DNA from: an uncultured Sneathia sp.
GTDB lineage: Bacteria > Fusobacteriota > Fusobacteriia > Fusobacteriales > Leptotrichiaceae
Direction of reading: 5' to 3'
DNA length: 27,315 nucleotides
Assembly (NCBI GenBank): GCA_902494065.1
Contig: CABURZ010000009.1
Span: forward strand, 1 to 27,315
The notes beneath the pieces are model-generated. The model ran no database searches, was not told the DNA's origin, and saw nothing but the letters and a program-made list of their open reading frames with translations. A program made the translations under genes and the position numbers. Shown piece by piece: positions 1-6,994 of this stretch (the stretch's first letter is position 1; each line of letters opens with the position of its first letter).

Positions 1-129
1 CCAGAAGAAGCTAAAGATATAGCTAATACAAAATTAATTGACTACAACTTTGATTGGGCAGGAAAGAATAAGAAGAGATTAGTTGATGAATTTACAAAAC
101 AAACAAATGCACAAGCACCTAAGAAATAG
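1..129 (+). CDS. C-terminus of iron(III)-type ABC transporter substrate-binding protein (partial)
   Basis: An open frame runs from the first base to a TAG stop at 127-129, giving 42 residues. The tail contains YNFDWAGKNKKRLVDEF, which resembles the C-terminal end of AfuA/FbpA-type periplasmic ferric-iron binding proteins. The genes immediately after it are a fused permease and an ATPase of the same transporter class, which supports the call. Only the end is visible, so the signal peptide and metal ligands cannot be examined. A polyamine or phosphonate binding protein of the same fold is a possible alternative. Confidence 0.65.
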   Translation, partial: PEEAKDIANTKLIDYNFDWAGKNKKRLVDEFTKQTNAQAPKK

Positions 130-137
130 ACAAAAGG

Positions 138-161
138 GCCACTGTATGCAGTGGCTTTTTT
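138..161 (+). terminator. Intrinsic terminator or attenuator between binding-protein and permease genes
   Basis: A 7-bp stem GCCACTG/CAGTGGC (138-144 with 149-155), a 4-base loop TATG and a run of six T follow the binding-protein stop directly. The permease start at 175 lies only 14 bases downstream, so the hairpin probably lets part of the transcription through. Partial termination here would keep the binding protein more abundant than the membrane components, a common arrangement in ABC operons. Confidence 0.8.
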
Positions 162-174
162 AAAGGGGATAGAT

Positions 175-1887
175 ATGAACAATTTAAAATTTAAAATAAA
201 AGAAGAAATAAAAAATCTTGTAAAAATAGCTCATGATCCTGTACTTTTTGCTACAATAATATTTTCTATAATAGTTGTATGCTTTTTTATACTTGTTCCA
301 GTATACAACGTTGTAAAGCAAAGCTTATTAGTAAAAGGCTCATATGGTTTAGCAAACTATGTTGAATCATTTAAAAGTGAGGGAAATGTACGAATAATTA
401 TTAATACTCTAGTTCTTGGAACTGTAACTGGATTACTTTCATTAATAGTTGGATTTTTCTTTTCATATATTACAGTTTATGTAAAAGTTAAGGGTAAAAA
501 AATATTTGACTTTATTGCATTATTACCTATAGTATCACCACCATTTGTGGTTGCATTATCTGCAATATTATTATTCGGTAGACAAGGTATAATAACTAGA
601 AAGTTGTTGGGTATAACAAATTTTGAAATATATGGTTTTTGGGGATTAGTTTTGGTTCAAGTTTTAAGTTTTTTTCCTATAGCATATATGATGTTAGTTG
701 GTTTACTACAGATGATAGATCCATCAGTAGAAGAGGCAGCACAATCTTTAGGAGCAACTAGATTTAAGGTATTTATGACTGTAACATTGCCATTAATGGT
801 TCCAGGATTAGCTAATGCGTTTTTATTAGTTTTCATACAATCATTAGCAGATTATGCAAATCCATTTGTTATAGGTGGACAATTTACTACAATTGCGGTT
901 AAAATATTCCAAGAAGGTGTAGGTAACTATGAGTTAGGAGTTGCAACAGCATTATCTGTTATACTTTTGACAATATCTATTTCAATGTTTACATTGCAAA
1001 GATATTATGTTGAGAAAAAATCATATGTAACTGTTACAGGAAAAGCTTCAAGAGAAAGAGAATTAATAGATAATCCTAAAATAGTAAGACCTATTTTTGT
1101 CTTATTAATATTACTTACAGCATTTATTATAGCGATGTATGTGCTAATTCCTATTAGTTCATTTGTAAAATTATTTGGGCAAGATAATACGTTTACATTG
1201 TATCATTATAAGGAAATATTTAGATTTAAAAATCGTATACAACCTATTGTTACAACTACACAACTAGCATTAATTGCTACGATTATAGCATCAATATTTT
1301 CTATGATAATAGCATTCTTAATAGTTAGAAAGAAATTTATAGGTAAAACATTTATAGAATTTAGTGTTATGATAGGTTTAGCTATACCAGGTACTATAAT
1401 AGGTATAGGATATGCAATAAGCTATAATATTAGCTATAAGATTCCATTTACAAGTATACCACTAGTTCCTACATTAACAGGTACTGCCTTTATAATCATA
1501 ATGGCATTTATCATTAGATCACTTCCAGTTGGAGTTAGATCTGGAATTTCTGCATTGCAACAAATAGATCCATCTATAGAAGAAGCATCTACAATATTAG
1601 GAGCATCTAGCAGACAAACATTTTTTAAAATTACTATACCTATGATAAAAGAAGCCTTTTTAAGTGGTTTGATTTATAGCTTTGCAAGAGGAATGACTTT
1701 AGTTAGTACAGTAGTATTTTTAATATCAGCTAAATGGAAACTTATGACACCTACGATAATGGATCATATAGATCAAGGTAGAGTAGGTATAGCTGCTGCA
1801 TATTGTACAATTCTTATCATTATAGTTTCTGTATTTATGCTAATAGTTAAGGCATTAATGAAACTATTATCACCAAAAACTAAATAG
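175..1887 (+). CDS. fbpB: Iron(III)-type ABC transporter permease, two fused membrane domains
   Basis: A 570-residue inner-membrane permease that carries two BPD_transp_1 domains in one chain, as in FbpB/AfuB-type ferric iron importers. Each half has an EAA coupling loop that docks the ATPase: EEAAQSLGA near residue 186 and EEASTILGA near residue 469. About twelve hydrophobic segments are spread over both halves. The ATG at 175 is preferred because AAGGGG sits at 163-168. A longer frame from GTG 151 would start inside the terminator hairpin and lacks a ribosome binding site. Iron is the likely substrate by family resemblance, but related permeases carry phosphonates or polyamines. Confidence 0.85.
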   Translation: MNNLKFKIKEEIKNLVKIAHDPVLFATIIFSIIVVCFFILVPVYNVVKQSLLVKGSYGLANYVESFKSEGNVRIIINTLVLGTVTGLLSLIVGFFFSYITVYVKVKGKKIFDFIALLPIVSPPFVVALSAILLFGRQGIITRKLLGITNFEIYGFWGLVLVQVLSFFPIAYMMLVGLLQMIDPSVEEAAQSLGATRFKVFMTVTLPLMVPGLANAFLLVFIQSLADYANPFVIGGQFTTIAVKIFQEGVGNYELGVATALSVILLTISISMFTLQRYYVEKKSYVTVTGKASRERELIDNPKIVRPIFVLLILLTAFIIAMYVLIPISSFVKLFGQDNTFTLYHYKEIFRFKNRIQPIVTTTQLALIATIIASIFSMIIAFLIVRKKFIGKTFIEFSVMIGLAIPGTIIGIGYAISYNISYKIPFTSIPLVPTLTGTAFIIIMAFIIRSLPVGVRSGISALQQIDPSIEEASTILGASSRQTFFKITIPMIKEAFLSGLIYSFARGMTLVSTVVFLISAKWKLMTPTIMDHIDQGRVGIAAAYCTILIIIVSVFMLIVKALMKLLSPKTK

Positions 1888-1895
1888 GAGAAATC

Positions 1896-2963
1896 ATGGA
1901 AAAAGAAATAAAATTAGATATTAGTAATTTAACGAAAATATTTACACCAAAAGGAAGAAAAGTAAAAGCTGTTAGTGATGTAAATTTAAAAATAGAAGAG
2001 GGAGAATTTGTGTGCCTTCTAGGGCCTAGTGGGTGCGGGAAAACTACAACTTTACGTATGATAGCTGGGTTTGAAATACCAACAGAGGGTAAAATTATTA
2101 TGAATGGTCGTGATATTGCATATTTAACACCAGATAAAAGAGGTATATCTATGGTATTCCAAAATTATGCACTATTTCCACACATGAATGTTTACGATAA
2201 TATTGCATATGGATTAAAGTTACAAAAAAGACCAAAAGAAGAAATACAAGAAAGAGTAGCGAATATATTAAGATTAATGAAAATGGAAGAATTTGCAGAT
2301 AGAGTTCCATCGCAAATGTCAGGTGGGCAACAACAAAGAGTATCACTTGCAAGAGCGTTAATTATGAATTCAGAAATATTACTATTTGATGAGCCTCTAT
2401 CAAACTTAGATGCAAAGCTTAGATTACACATGAGAGATGAGATAAGAAAATTGCAAAAAGAAGTTGGAATAACATCTATATATGTAACTCATGATCAAGC
2501 TGAAGCTATGGCATTATCTGATAAGATAGTAATAATGAAAGATGGTATGATATCGCAAGTTGGAAGTCCAAAAGAAATATATCAAAAACCAAATAGTGAA
2601 TTTGTAGCTAAATTTATAGGAAGAGCAAATATCCTAGACGCAAAAGTAGTAGAATTAAAAGATACAAAAACAAAAATAAATGTATTAGGTGTAGATTATA
2701 CTGTATCTGAAAAAGTTAATTATAGCGTAGGAGAGGATATAAAGATAGTGGTAAGACCAGAATCAATAATATTTAATGAAGAAAAACACAAATTAAAAGT
2801 AGTTAAGAGTGTATTTATGGGTGAAAATCACGAATATGAAGTTGAAACTGAAAATGGTGATATAATAGAATTAACTCTTAATAATCCACATGGGAAGGAT
2901 GTAAAAGAACTAGGTGAGTATTTATCATTTAGTTTTGATGCAGACTCAATACATATATTATGA
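1896..2963 (+). CDS. fbpC: ABC transporter ATP-binding protein, iron(III)/CUT1-type
   Basis: A 355-residue ATPase that powers the preceding permease from the cytoplasmic side. Visible motifs are Walker A GPSGCGKT (43-50), Q-loop Gln89 in MVFQNYALFP, signature MSGGQQQR (141-148), Walker B ILLFDEP (161-167), D-loop SNLD and H-loop His199 in YVTHD. From about residue 240 the chain continues as a TOBE-type regulatory domain. AGGAGAAATC precedes the ATG, 8 bases after the permease stop. The FbpC, PotA and UgpC families share this plan, so the assignment to iron rests on the neighbours. Confidence 0.88.
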   Translation: MEKEIKLDISNLTKIFTPKGRKVKAVSDVNLKIEEGEFVCLLGPSGCGKTTTLRMIAGFEIPTEGKIIMNGRDIAYLTPDKRGISMVFQNYALFPHMNVYDNIAYGLKLQKRPKEEIQERVANILRLMKMEEFADRVPSQMSGGQQQRVSLARALIMNSEILLFDEPLSNLDAKLRLHMRDEIRKLQKEVGITSIYVTHDQAEAMALSDKIVIMKDGMISQVGSPKEIYQKPNSEFVAKFIGRANILDAKVVELKDTKTKINVLGVDYTVSEKVNYSVGEDIKIVVRPESIIFNEEKHKLKVVKSVFMGENHEYEVETENGDIIELTLNNPHGKDVKELGEYLSFSFDADSIHIL

Positions 2964-3610
2964 TGCAAAATGGTGAATTTATTGCTAGAATAGTCGTAGC
3001 AACTATTTGTGGAAGTTTTATAGGATATGAGAGAACTAATAGAAACAAAGGAGCTGGAATTAGAACTCATGCTATCGTAGCATTAGCTTCTAGTGTTATG
3101 ATGATAATATCTAAATATGGATTTTTAGATACTAAAAATTATGATGCAGCAAGAGTTGCAGCACAGATAGTTAGTGGAGTAGGATTTTTAGGAGCAGGAT
3201 TAATATTCGTTAGAAATAACAATGTTATATCAGGCTTAACTACAGCAGCAGGAGTTTGGGGGACAGCTGGAGTTGGTATGGCTATTGGAGCAGGATTATA
3301 TATTATTGGAGCATTTACTACTGTGTTAGTTGTATTTATACAAATATTTTTTCATAAGGAAACGTTTTTTACTAAAGGGGAAGGTTATAGATTTAAACTA
3401 TACTTAAGATTACTTAATATAGAGACTTATACAAAAATAAAGCCAAGATTAATTAAAGATATGCAAATAGAAGGACTAAATATTAAGAAAAATAGAGATG
3501 GTATAGTTGATGTTGAATTAGATGTATTAATAAAAGATTCATACAGAAGATTCGGAGCATTAGAAGATGTAATGTTAGATTCAAATGTAATTGATGGATA
3601 TTATGAATAA
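2960..3610 (+). CDS. MgtC/SapB family membrane protein
   Basis: A 216-residue protein. The N-terminal 125 residues are hydrophobic and match the MgtC/SapB family pattern: an early FIGYERTNRNKGAGIRTH segment, then GVGFLGAGLIF, then a Gly/Ala-rich segment TTAAGVWGTAGVGMAIG. The polar C-terminal 90 residues correspond to the small soluble domain of MgtC-like proteins. Family members are linked to growth in low Mg2+ and, in pathogens, to modulation of F-type ATPase, but many have no known role. The start ATG overlaps the ATPase stop (ATGA at 2960-2963) and there is no separate ribosome binding site, so translation is probably coupled. ATG 2963 is an alternative start. Confidence 0.85.
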   Translation: MMQNGEFIARIVVATICGSFIGYERTNRNKGAGIRTHAIVALASSVMMIISKYGFLDTKNYDAARVAAQIVSGVGFLGAGLIFVRNNNVISGLTTAAGVWGTAGVGMAIGAGLYIIGAFTTVLVVFIQIFFHKETFFTKGEGYRFKLYLRLLNIETYTKIKPRLIKDMQIEGLNIKKNRDGIVDVELDVLIKDSYRRFGALEDVMLDSNVIDGYYE

Positions 3611-3639
3611 GGTCCTAGAGTAATCTAGGATCTTTTTTT
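3611..3639 (+). terminator. Intrinsic terminator of the iron transporter/MgtC operon
   Basis: A 9-bp stem (3611-3619 with 3624-3632, one G-U pair), loop GTAA and seven T. It begins right after the MgtC-like stop codon. Confidence 0.9.
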
Positions 3640-3652
3640 ATTAATTATTTGT

Positions 3653-3668
3653 AAAAAAAAAAAAAAAA
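3653..3668. repeat. A16 homopolymer upstream of the small autotransporter gene
   Basis: Sixteen consecutive A residues lie 57 bases before the start codon of the broken adhesin gene at 3726. A possible -10 (TATTAT, 3691-3696) follows, which places the A-run near or just above the -35 region. Such a run is prone to slipped-strand mispairing and can also act as an UP-element-like tract. Confidence 0.7.
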
Positions 3669-3725
3669 CATAACATCTGTTATCAACACCTATTATATTG
3701 AAAAAATTAAATTTAAGGAGGAAAA

Positions 3726-4232
3726 ATGAAAAAGTTTAACATTGTTCAAGTAGAGCAAAATATCAAAAGATATTTAAAAAAGAAAGTTTCAATTAGTAAG
3801 TCTTTAATTATTATATTTTGTATGACAGGATTATTTAATATATCAAAGGCTGGCGACACATCTAATGCAGTTGCTATGGCAAATTTAGTATAAGTAAACT
3901 CTTATTCTGATTATAGAAATAATTTGAGTGCAGCATATGGATATTATGGTAAATCACATGCATTAGCAATAGGATTTAGTGGAGTAACAAAGGATAGAAG
4001 ATTAGTATACAAACTAAGTGGATTAGTAAATAATAAGGGAAATCTTGCCCTTGGAGTTGGAGCTGGAGTAATGCTTGGTAATAAGGAAGAAAGCATGGAA
4101 CATAAGGATATTAATGTGAAAGAACTATATGAAAGAATAACTAAATTAGAAAAAGAAAATAGTACAATAAAGCAAAGAGTAATTCAACAAGATACAATAA
4201 TACAAAAATTAGAATCAATTATTAGAAAATAG
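3726..4232 (+). pseudogene. Small anchor-only YadA-like trimeric autotransporter interrupted by one in-frame stop
   Basis: The frame opens at ATG 3726 behind a strong AAGGAGG (3715-3721). It encodes a long N-terminal signal region (residues 1 to about 41: a lysine-rich segment, then ISKSLIIIFCMTGLFNISKA) and goes straight to SNAVAMANL, the conserved lead-in to the YadA anchor. A TAA at 3891-3893 stops it at residue 55. The same frame then continues without another stop through the anchor (AAYGYYGKSHALAIGF, KLSGLVNNKGNLALGVGAGVMLG) and a coiled-coil tail to TAG at 4230. The intact neighbour has CAA (Gln) at the equivalent codon, so one C-to-T change explains the break. No passenger domain is present. 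Restart at TTG 3924 would lack the signal peptide. Confidence 0.85.
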
Positions 4233-4248
4233 ATAATAAGTATTTTAG

Positions 4249-4277
4249 CAAGTGTATGAAAGTATACTTGTTTTTTT
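4249..4277 (+). terminator. Intrinsic terminator after the small autotransporter gene
   Basis: An 8-bp stem CAAGTGTA/TATACTTG (4249-4256 with 4263-4270, one G-U pair), a 6-base loop and seven T. Confidence 0.8.
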
Positions 4278-4300
4278 ATACGCAGTTAAAAAAAAGGAAG

Positions 4301-4331
4301 ATAATAAAAAGTAATATATAATAAAAAGTAA
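4301..4331. repeat. Pair of 14-bp direct repeats upstream of the adhesin promoter
   Basis: ATAATAAAAAGTAA occurs at 4301-4314 and again at 4318-4331, 17 bases apart start to start, about 55 bases upstream of the -35 element of the large adhesin gene. It could be a regulator site or a chance repeat in AT-rich DNA. Confidence 0.4.
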
Positions 4332-4384
4332 CAATATAGTCATTGATGAGTTAATAAAAGTATTTACTAATAATGAATAAAATC

Positions 4385-4412
4385 TTGAAAATAGAATGGG
4401 GGGGGGTATAAT
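4385..4412 (+). promoter_or_regulatory. Probable phase-variable promoter: poly-G tract in the -35/-10 spacer
   Basis: TTGAAA (4385-4390) and a perfect TATAAT (4407-4412) are separated by 16 bases. Nine of these are an uninterrupted G run (4398-4406) that abuts the -10 directly. A G run of this length is striking in such AT-rich DNA. Changing its length by one base would change the promoter spacing: G10 would give the usual optimum of 17. The ribosome binding site GGAGG (4433-4437) and adhesin start (4445) follow at normal distances. The sequence elements are directly visible; phase variation is inferred. Confidence 0.8.
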
Positions 4413-4444
4413 CATCTGAAATATTTTTAAATGGAGGTATTAGT

Positions 4445-6967
4445 ATGAAAAAAAGTGGTAAGAAAAAAATTAATTTAATTCTAATTATTTCAAGTATATT
4501 ACTTGTATGTACAAGTGTAGGATATGCTAATGTAACAGAAGATGAAATTGAAAAAATAAAAAATAAAGTAAAAACAGAATTGAAATCAGAAATAAAGCAA
4601 TATTTAGAAAATATAGAAATTGGAAAATTCAAAAGAACAAAAGATAGTGGAACAACTACAGGAATTAAGATAGCGATAAAAGATAATGGAGATAAAGAAG
4701 GAGAAGCTAAATTTTCTGTAGGATATCTTAATTTTGATGGTAAAAATCAAATAATTTCAAGTGGAAGTGAAGATAATAAAAAATATGTAAGAGGAGCATT
4801 CACACAAACAAAACTAGACTTAAATAACCATAATTTTAGTCTAGGAGCTTTGCAATTTGATGGATTACATGGAAATATATATATTGCTAATAGTCCTACA
4901 GAAAGCAATAAATACTTAGCAATGTTTCAAAATAATGTTGGAAAAAGTGAAGATAATTGGAAAATGCCAGAGTTAAATTCAAATATTGCTTTAGGTTGGG
5001 GAAATAGTGCTGGAATGAAATTGAAACCAATTAAAAAAAAGATATCTGATGGTACGAAAGATAATGAATTAATAATTGGATATGAGCAAGAAAGAGGTAA
5101 TCCTGGAATTAAGGAGACAAATAAGCCTTTTGCTAAAAATTATGATTGGGAGCATAATTATTATAGTTTTGAAAAGTCATCTAGTTCTTCTGAAACAAAT
5201 AAACCAAGTAATAATTCAACAGCTATAGGAGTTAGAAATGCTTCATATGGAAAAGGAGCATTTGCAATAGGAATAGAAAGTGTTGCAGGTAATAATGGAA
5301 CATTTGCAGGTGGTAAAAATGCTATAGCTTCAGGAATTAATTCAATTTCTTATGGTAATAATACACTTTCGGCAGGTAAGGAATCAATGTCATTTGGATA
5401 TTACACTAAAGCTTATGGTAATAGATCGTTTGCGAGTGGTTATGAATCAGAAGCATATGGAAATAATGCAATTGCAATGGGTAGATGGAGTTATGCAAAG
5501 GCTGAAAATTCACTTGCACTTTCAGGAGGAACTGTAGAATCTAGTGCAACTGATGGTGTAGCTATAGGTAAAGGTGCAGTAACAAAAACTGAAGAAGGAT
5601 TTTCAATAGGTAGTGAAGCACTAGCAGATAGAGAAAAGGGTAAGTATGGATATAATGTTATCGAAGGTAGAGAATATACAAATAAAGATTTAGGTTTAGA
5701 TGAAAATGAAAAATATATTGATAATATATCGGAAATAAAAAATAAAAAAGAGAAAATAAAGGAAAATATTTCTAAAATAAAAAATTTAGAAAAAGAAAAT
5801 GAAAAAATAAAAAATAATATAAAGGGGCTTGATGAATTTAATGGAAATAATGTTTATGAAAAAAATGGGGAACTTAAATGGAATATATTGCAAAAAATTA
5901 AAAACGAAAAAAATTCTTTGGAAGAAAAATTAAATAAAAATGAAACAAACATACAAAAATTAAAAACTGAAAGAGAAGCATTAGATAAAGAATTAAAAGG
6001 ATTAGAAGATAAATTTAAAGGAGTAACACCGTATTTTAGTACAGCTAGTGCAATATCTATAGGTAATCCTGACAAAGGTATAACTCGTCAATTAACAGGT
6101 CTTTCAGCAGGTAGTGAAGATACAGATGCAGTTAATGTTGCACAATTAAAAGCAATGAGAAGTTATGTAGATAAAAAAGTTACATTAAAAGCAGGAAAGA
6201 GTGCATATGATATATGGGCTACATCATCTAAAGCTGTTGAATATGCAACTAAACATAATAAAAAATTGAAAGATTTAACTGAATTAGATTTTATTGATTC
6301 ATTAAAAGGAGAACAAGGAATAAAAGGTGATGGTGAATCAGCATATCAAAGTTGGTTAAAGCAAAAAGGTAATGCAGGCAAAAGTGAAGAAGACTTTGTT
6401 AAATGGCTAAAAGGCGATAAAGGTGATAAAGGGCAAGACGGAAAAGATGGAAAAGATGGAAAAAGTGCCTTTGAAGTATGGAAAGAAAATAAAAATATGC
6501 CTAATGCTAAGGAAGAAGATTTCTTTAAGGATATAACAAAAGGTGCTGGGCTATTAGCCAAGGAAAAAGAAGAAATGAATAAAAAGATAGAAGATGCAAA
6601 TAAGAAATCAGACCTAGCATTAGGTGGTGTATCAAATGCTGTAGCAATGGCTAATCTACCACAAGTAATGGGTAATAAGAAGTTTAATTTAGCAGCATCA
6701 TATGGATATTATGGTGGTTCTCATGCAATAGCTGTAGGATTTGGTGGAACAAATGACAAGCAAAACTTTATCTACAAACTAAGTGGATCAGTTAATAGTA
6801 AGGGTAATCTTGCCTTTGGTATAGGTGCTGGAGTAATGCTTGGAGAAGTTAATAATAAGGATAATAGAATTAGTGAACTTGAAACTAGATTAAAAGAACA
6901 AACTGAAAAGACTAATAGATTAGAAAAACAACTTGAAAAAGTTATGAAAAGATTAGGTCAAAATTAA
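4445..6967 (+). CDS. YadA-like trimeric autotransporter adhesin with collagen-like segment
   Basis: An 840-residue surface adhesin. A signal peptide ends near VGYA (residue 28) and a short helical stretch follows. Residues about 60-255 form a non-repetitive domain I do not recognise. Residues about 258-390 hold YadA/Hep_Hag head repeats of the form AxGxxSxAxG. A lysine/glutamate-rich coiled coil spans about 431-523. A neck RQLTGLSAGSEDTDAVNVAQ begins at about 548. Three units of the form SAYxxW...EDFxxxLKG follow, with Gly-X-Y triplets (GDKGDKGQDGKDGKDG) near 656-672. NAVAMANLPQV leads to the 12-strand-trimer anchor (about 745-805), and then comes an extra coiled coil of about 35 residues. 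It is transcribed from the poly-G promoter and closed by its own terminator. The family mediates adhesion to host matrix; the ligand here is unknown. Confidence 0.92.
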   Translation: MKKSGKKKINLILIISSILLVCTSVGYANVTEDEIEKIKNKVKTELKSEIKQYLENIEIGKFKRTKDSGTTTGIKIAIKDNGDKEGEAKFSVGYLNFDGKNQIISSGSEDNKKYVRGAFTQTKLDLNNHNFSLGALQFDGLHGNIYIANSPTESNKYLAMFQNNVGKSEDNWKMPELNSNIALGWGNSAGMKLKPIKKKISDGTKDNELIIGYEQERGNPGIKETNKPFAKNYDWEHNYYSFEKSSSSSETNKPSNNSTAIGVRNASYGKGAFAIGIESVAGNNGTFAGGKNAIASGINSISYGNNTLSAGKESMSFGYYTKAYGNRSFASGYESEAYGNNAIAMGRWSYAKAENSLALSGGTVESSATDGVAIGKGAVTKTEEGFSIGSEALADREKGKYGYNVIEGREYTNKDLGLDENEKYIDNISEIKNKKEKIKENISKIKNLEKENEKIKNNIKGLDEFNGNNVYEKNGELKWNILQKIKNEKNSLEEKLNKNETNIQKLKTEREALDKELKGLEDKFKGVTPYFSTASAISIGNPDKGITRQLTGLSAGSEDTDAVNVAQLKAMRSYVDKKVTLKAGKSAYDIWATSSKAVEYATKHNKKLKDLTELDFIDSLKGEQGIKGDGESAYQSWLKQKGNAGKSEEDFVKWLKGDKGDKGQDGKDGKDGKSAFEVWKENKNMPNAKEEDFFKDITKGAGLLAKEKEEMNKKIEDANKKSDLALGGVSNAVAMANLPQVMGNKKFNLAASYGYYGGSHAIAVGFGGTNDKQNFIYKLSGSVNSKGNLAFGIGAGVMLGEVNNKDNRISELETRLKEQTEKTNRLEKQLEKVMKRLGQN

Positions 6968-6994
6968 AATGCCAGATGTGTCTGGCATTTTTTT
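6968..6994. terminator. Bidirectional terminator between adhesin and lysS
   Basis: A stem AATGCCAGA/TCTGGCATT (6968-6976 with 6981-6989) with loop TGTG and a T run for the + strand. On the - strand the same hairpin is followed by TTTT and serves lysS, whose stop codon (6993-6995) lies in the + strand T-run. Confidence 0.9.

Noticed and set aside
151..174. N-terminal extension of the permease from GTG 151
   Set aside because: The codon lies in the right arm of a terminator hairpin, and the ATG at 175 has a proper ribosome binding site.
3891..3893. Programmed stop-codon read-through in the small adhesin
   Set aside because: No downstream stem-loop or recoding context is apparent, and TAA is the least leaky stop; a simple CAA-to-TAA mutation explains it.
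3924..4232. Independent small gene starting at TTG 3924
   Set aside because: It is the same frame as the gene opening at 3726 and encodes only the anchor and tail without a signal peptide, so it is the downstream half of a broken gene.
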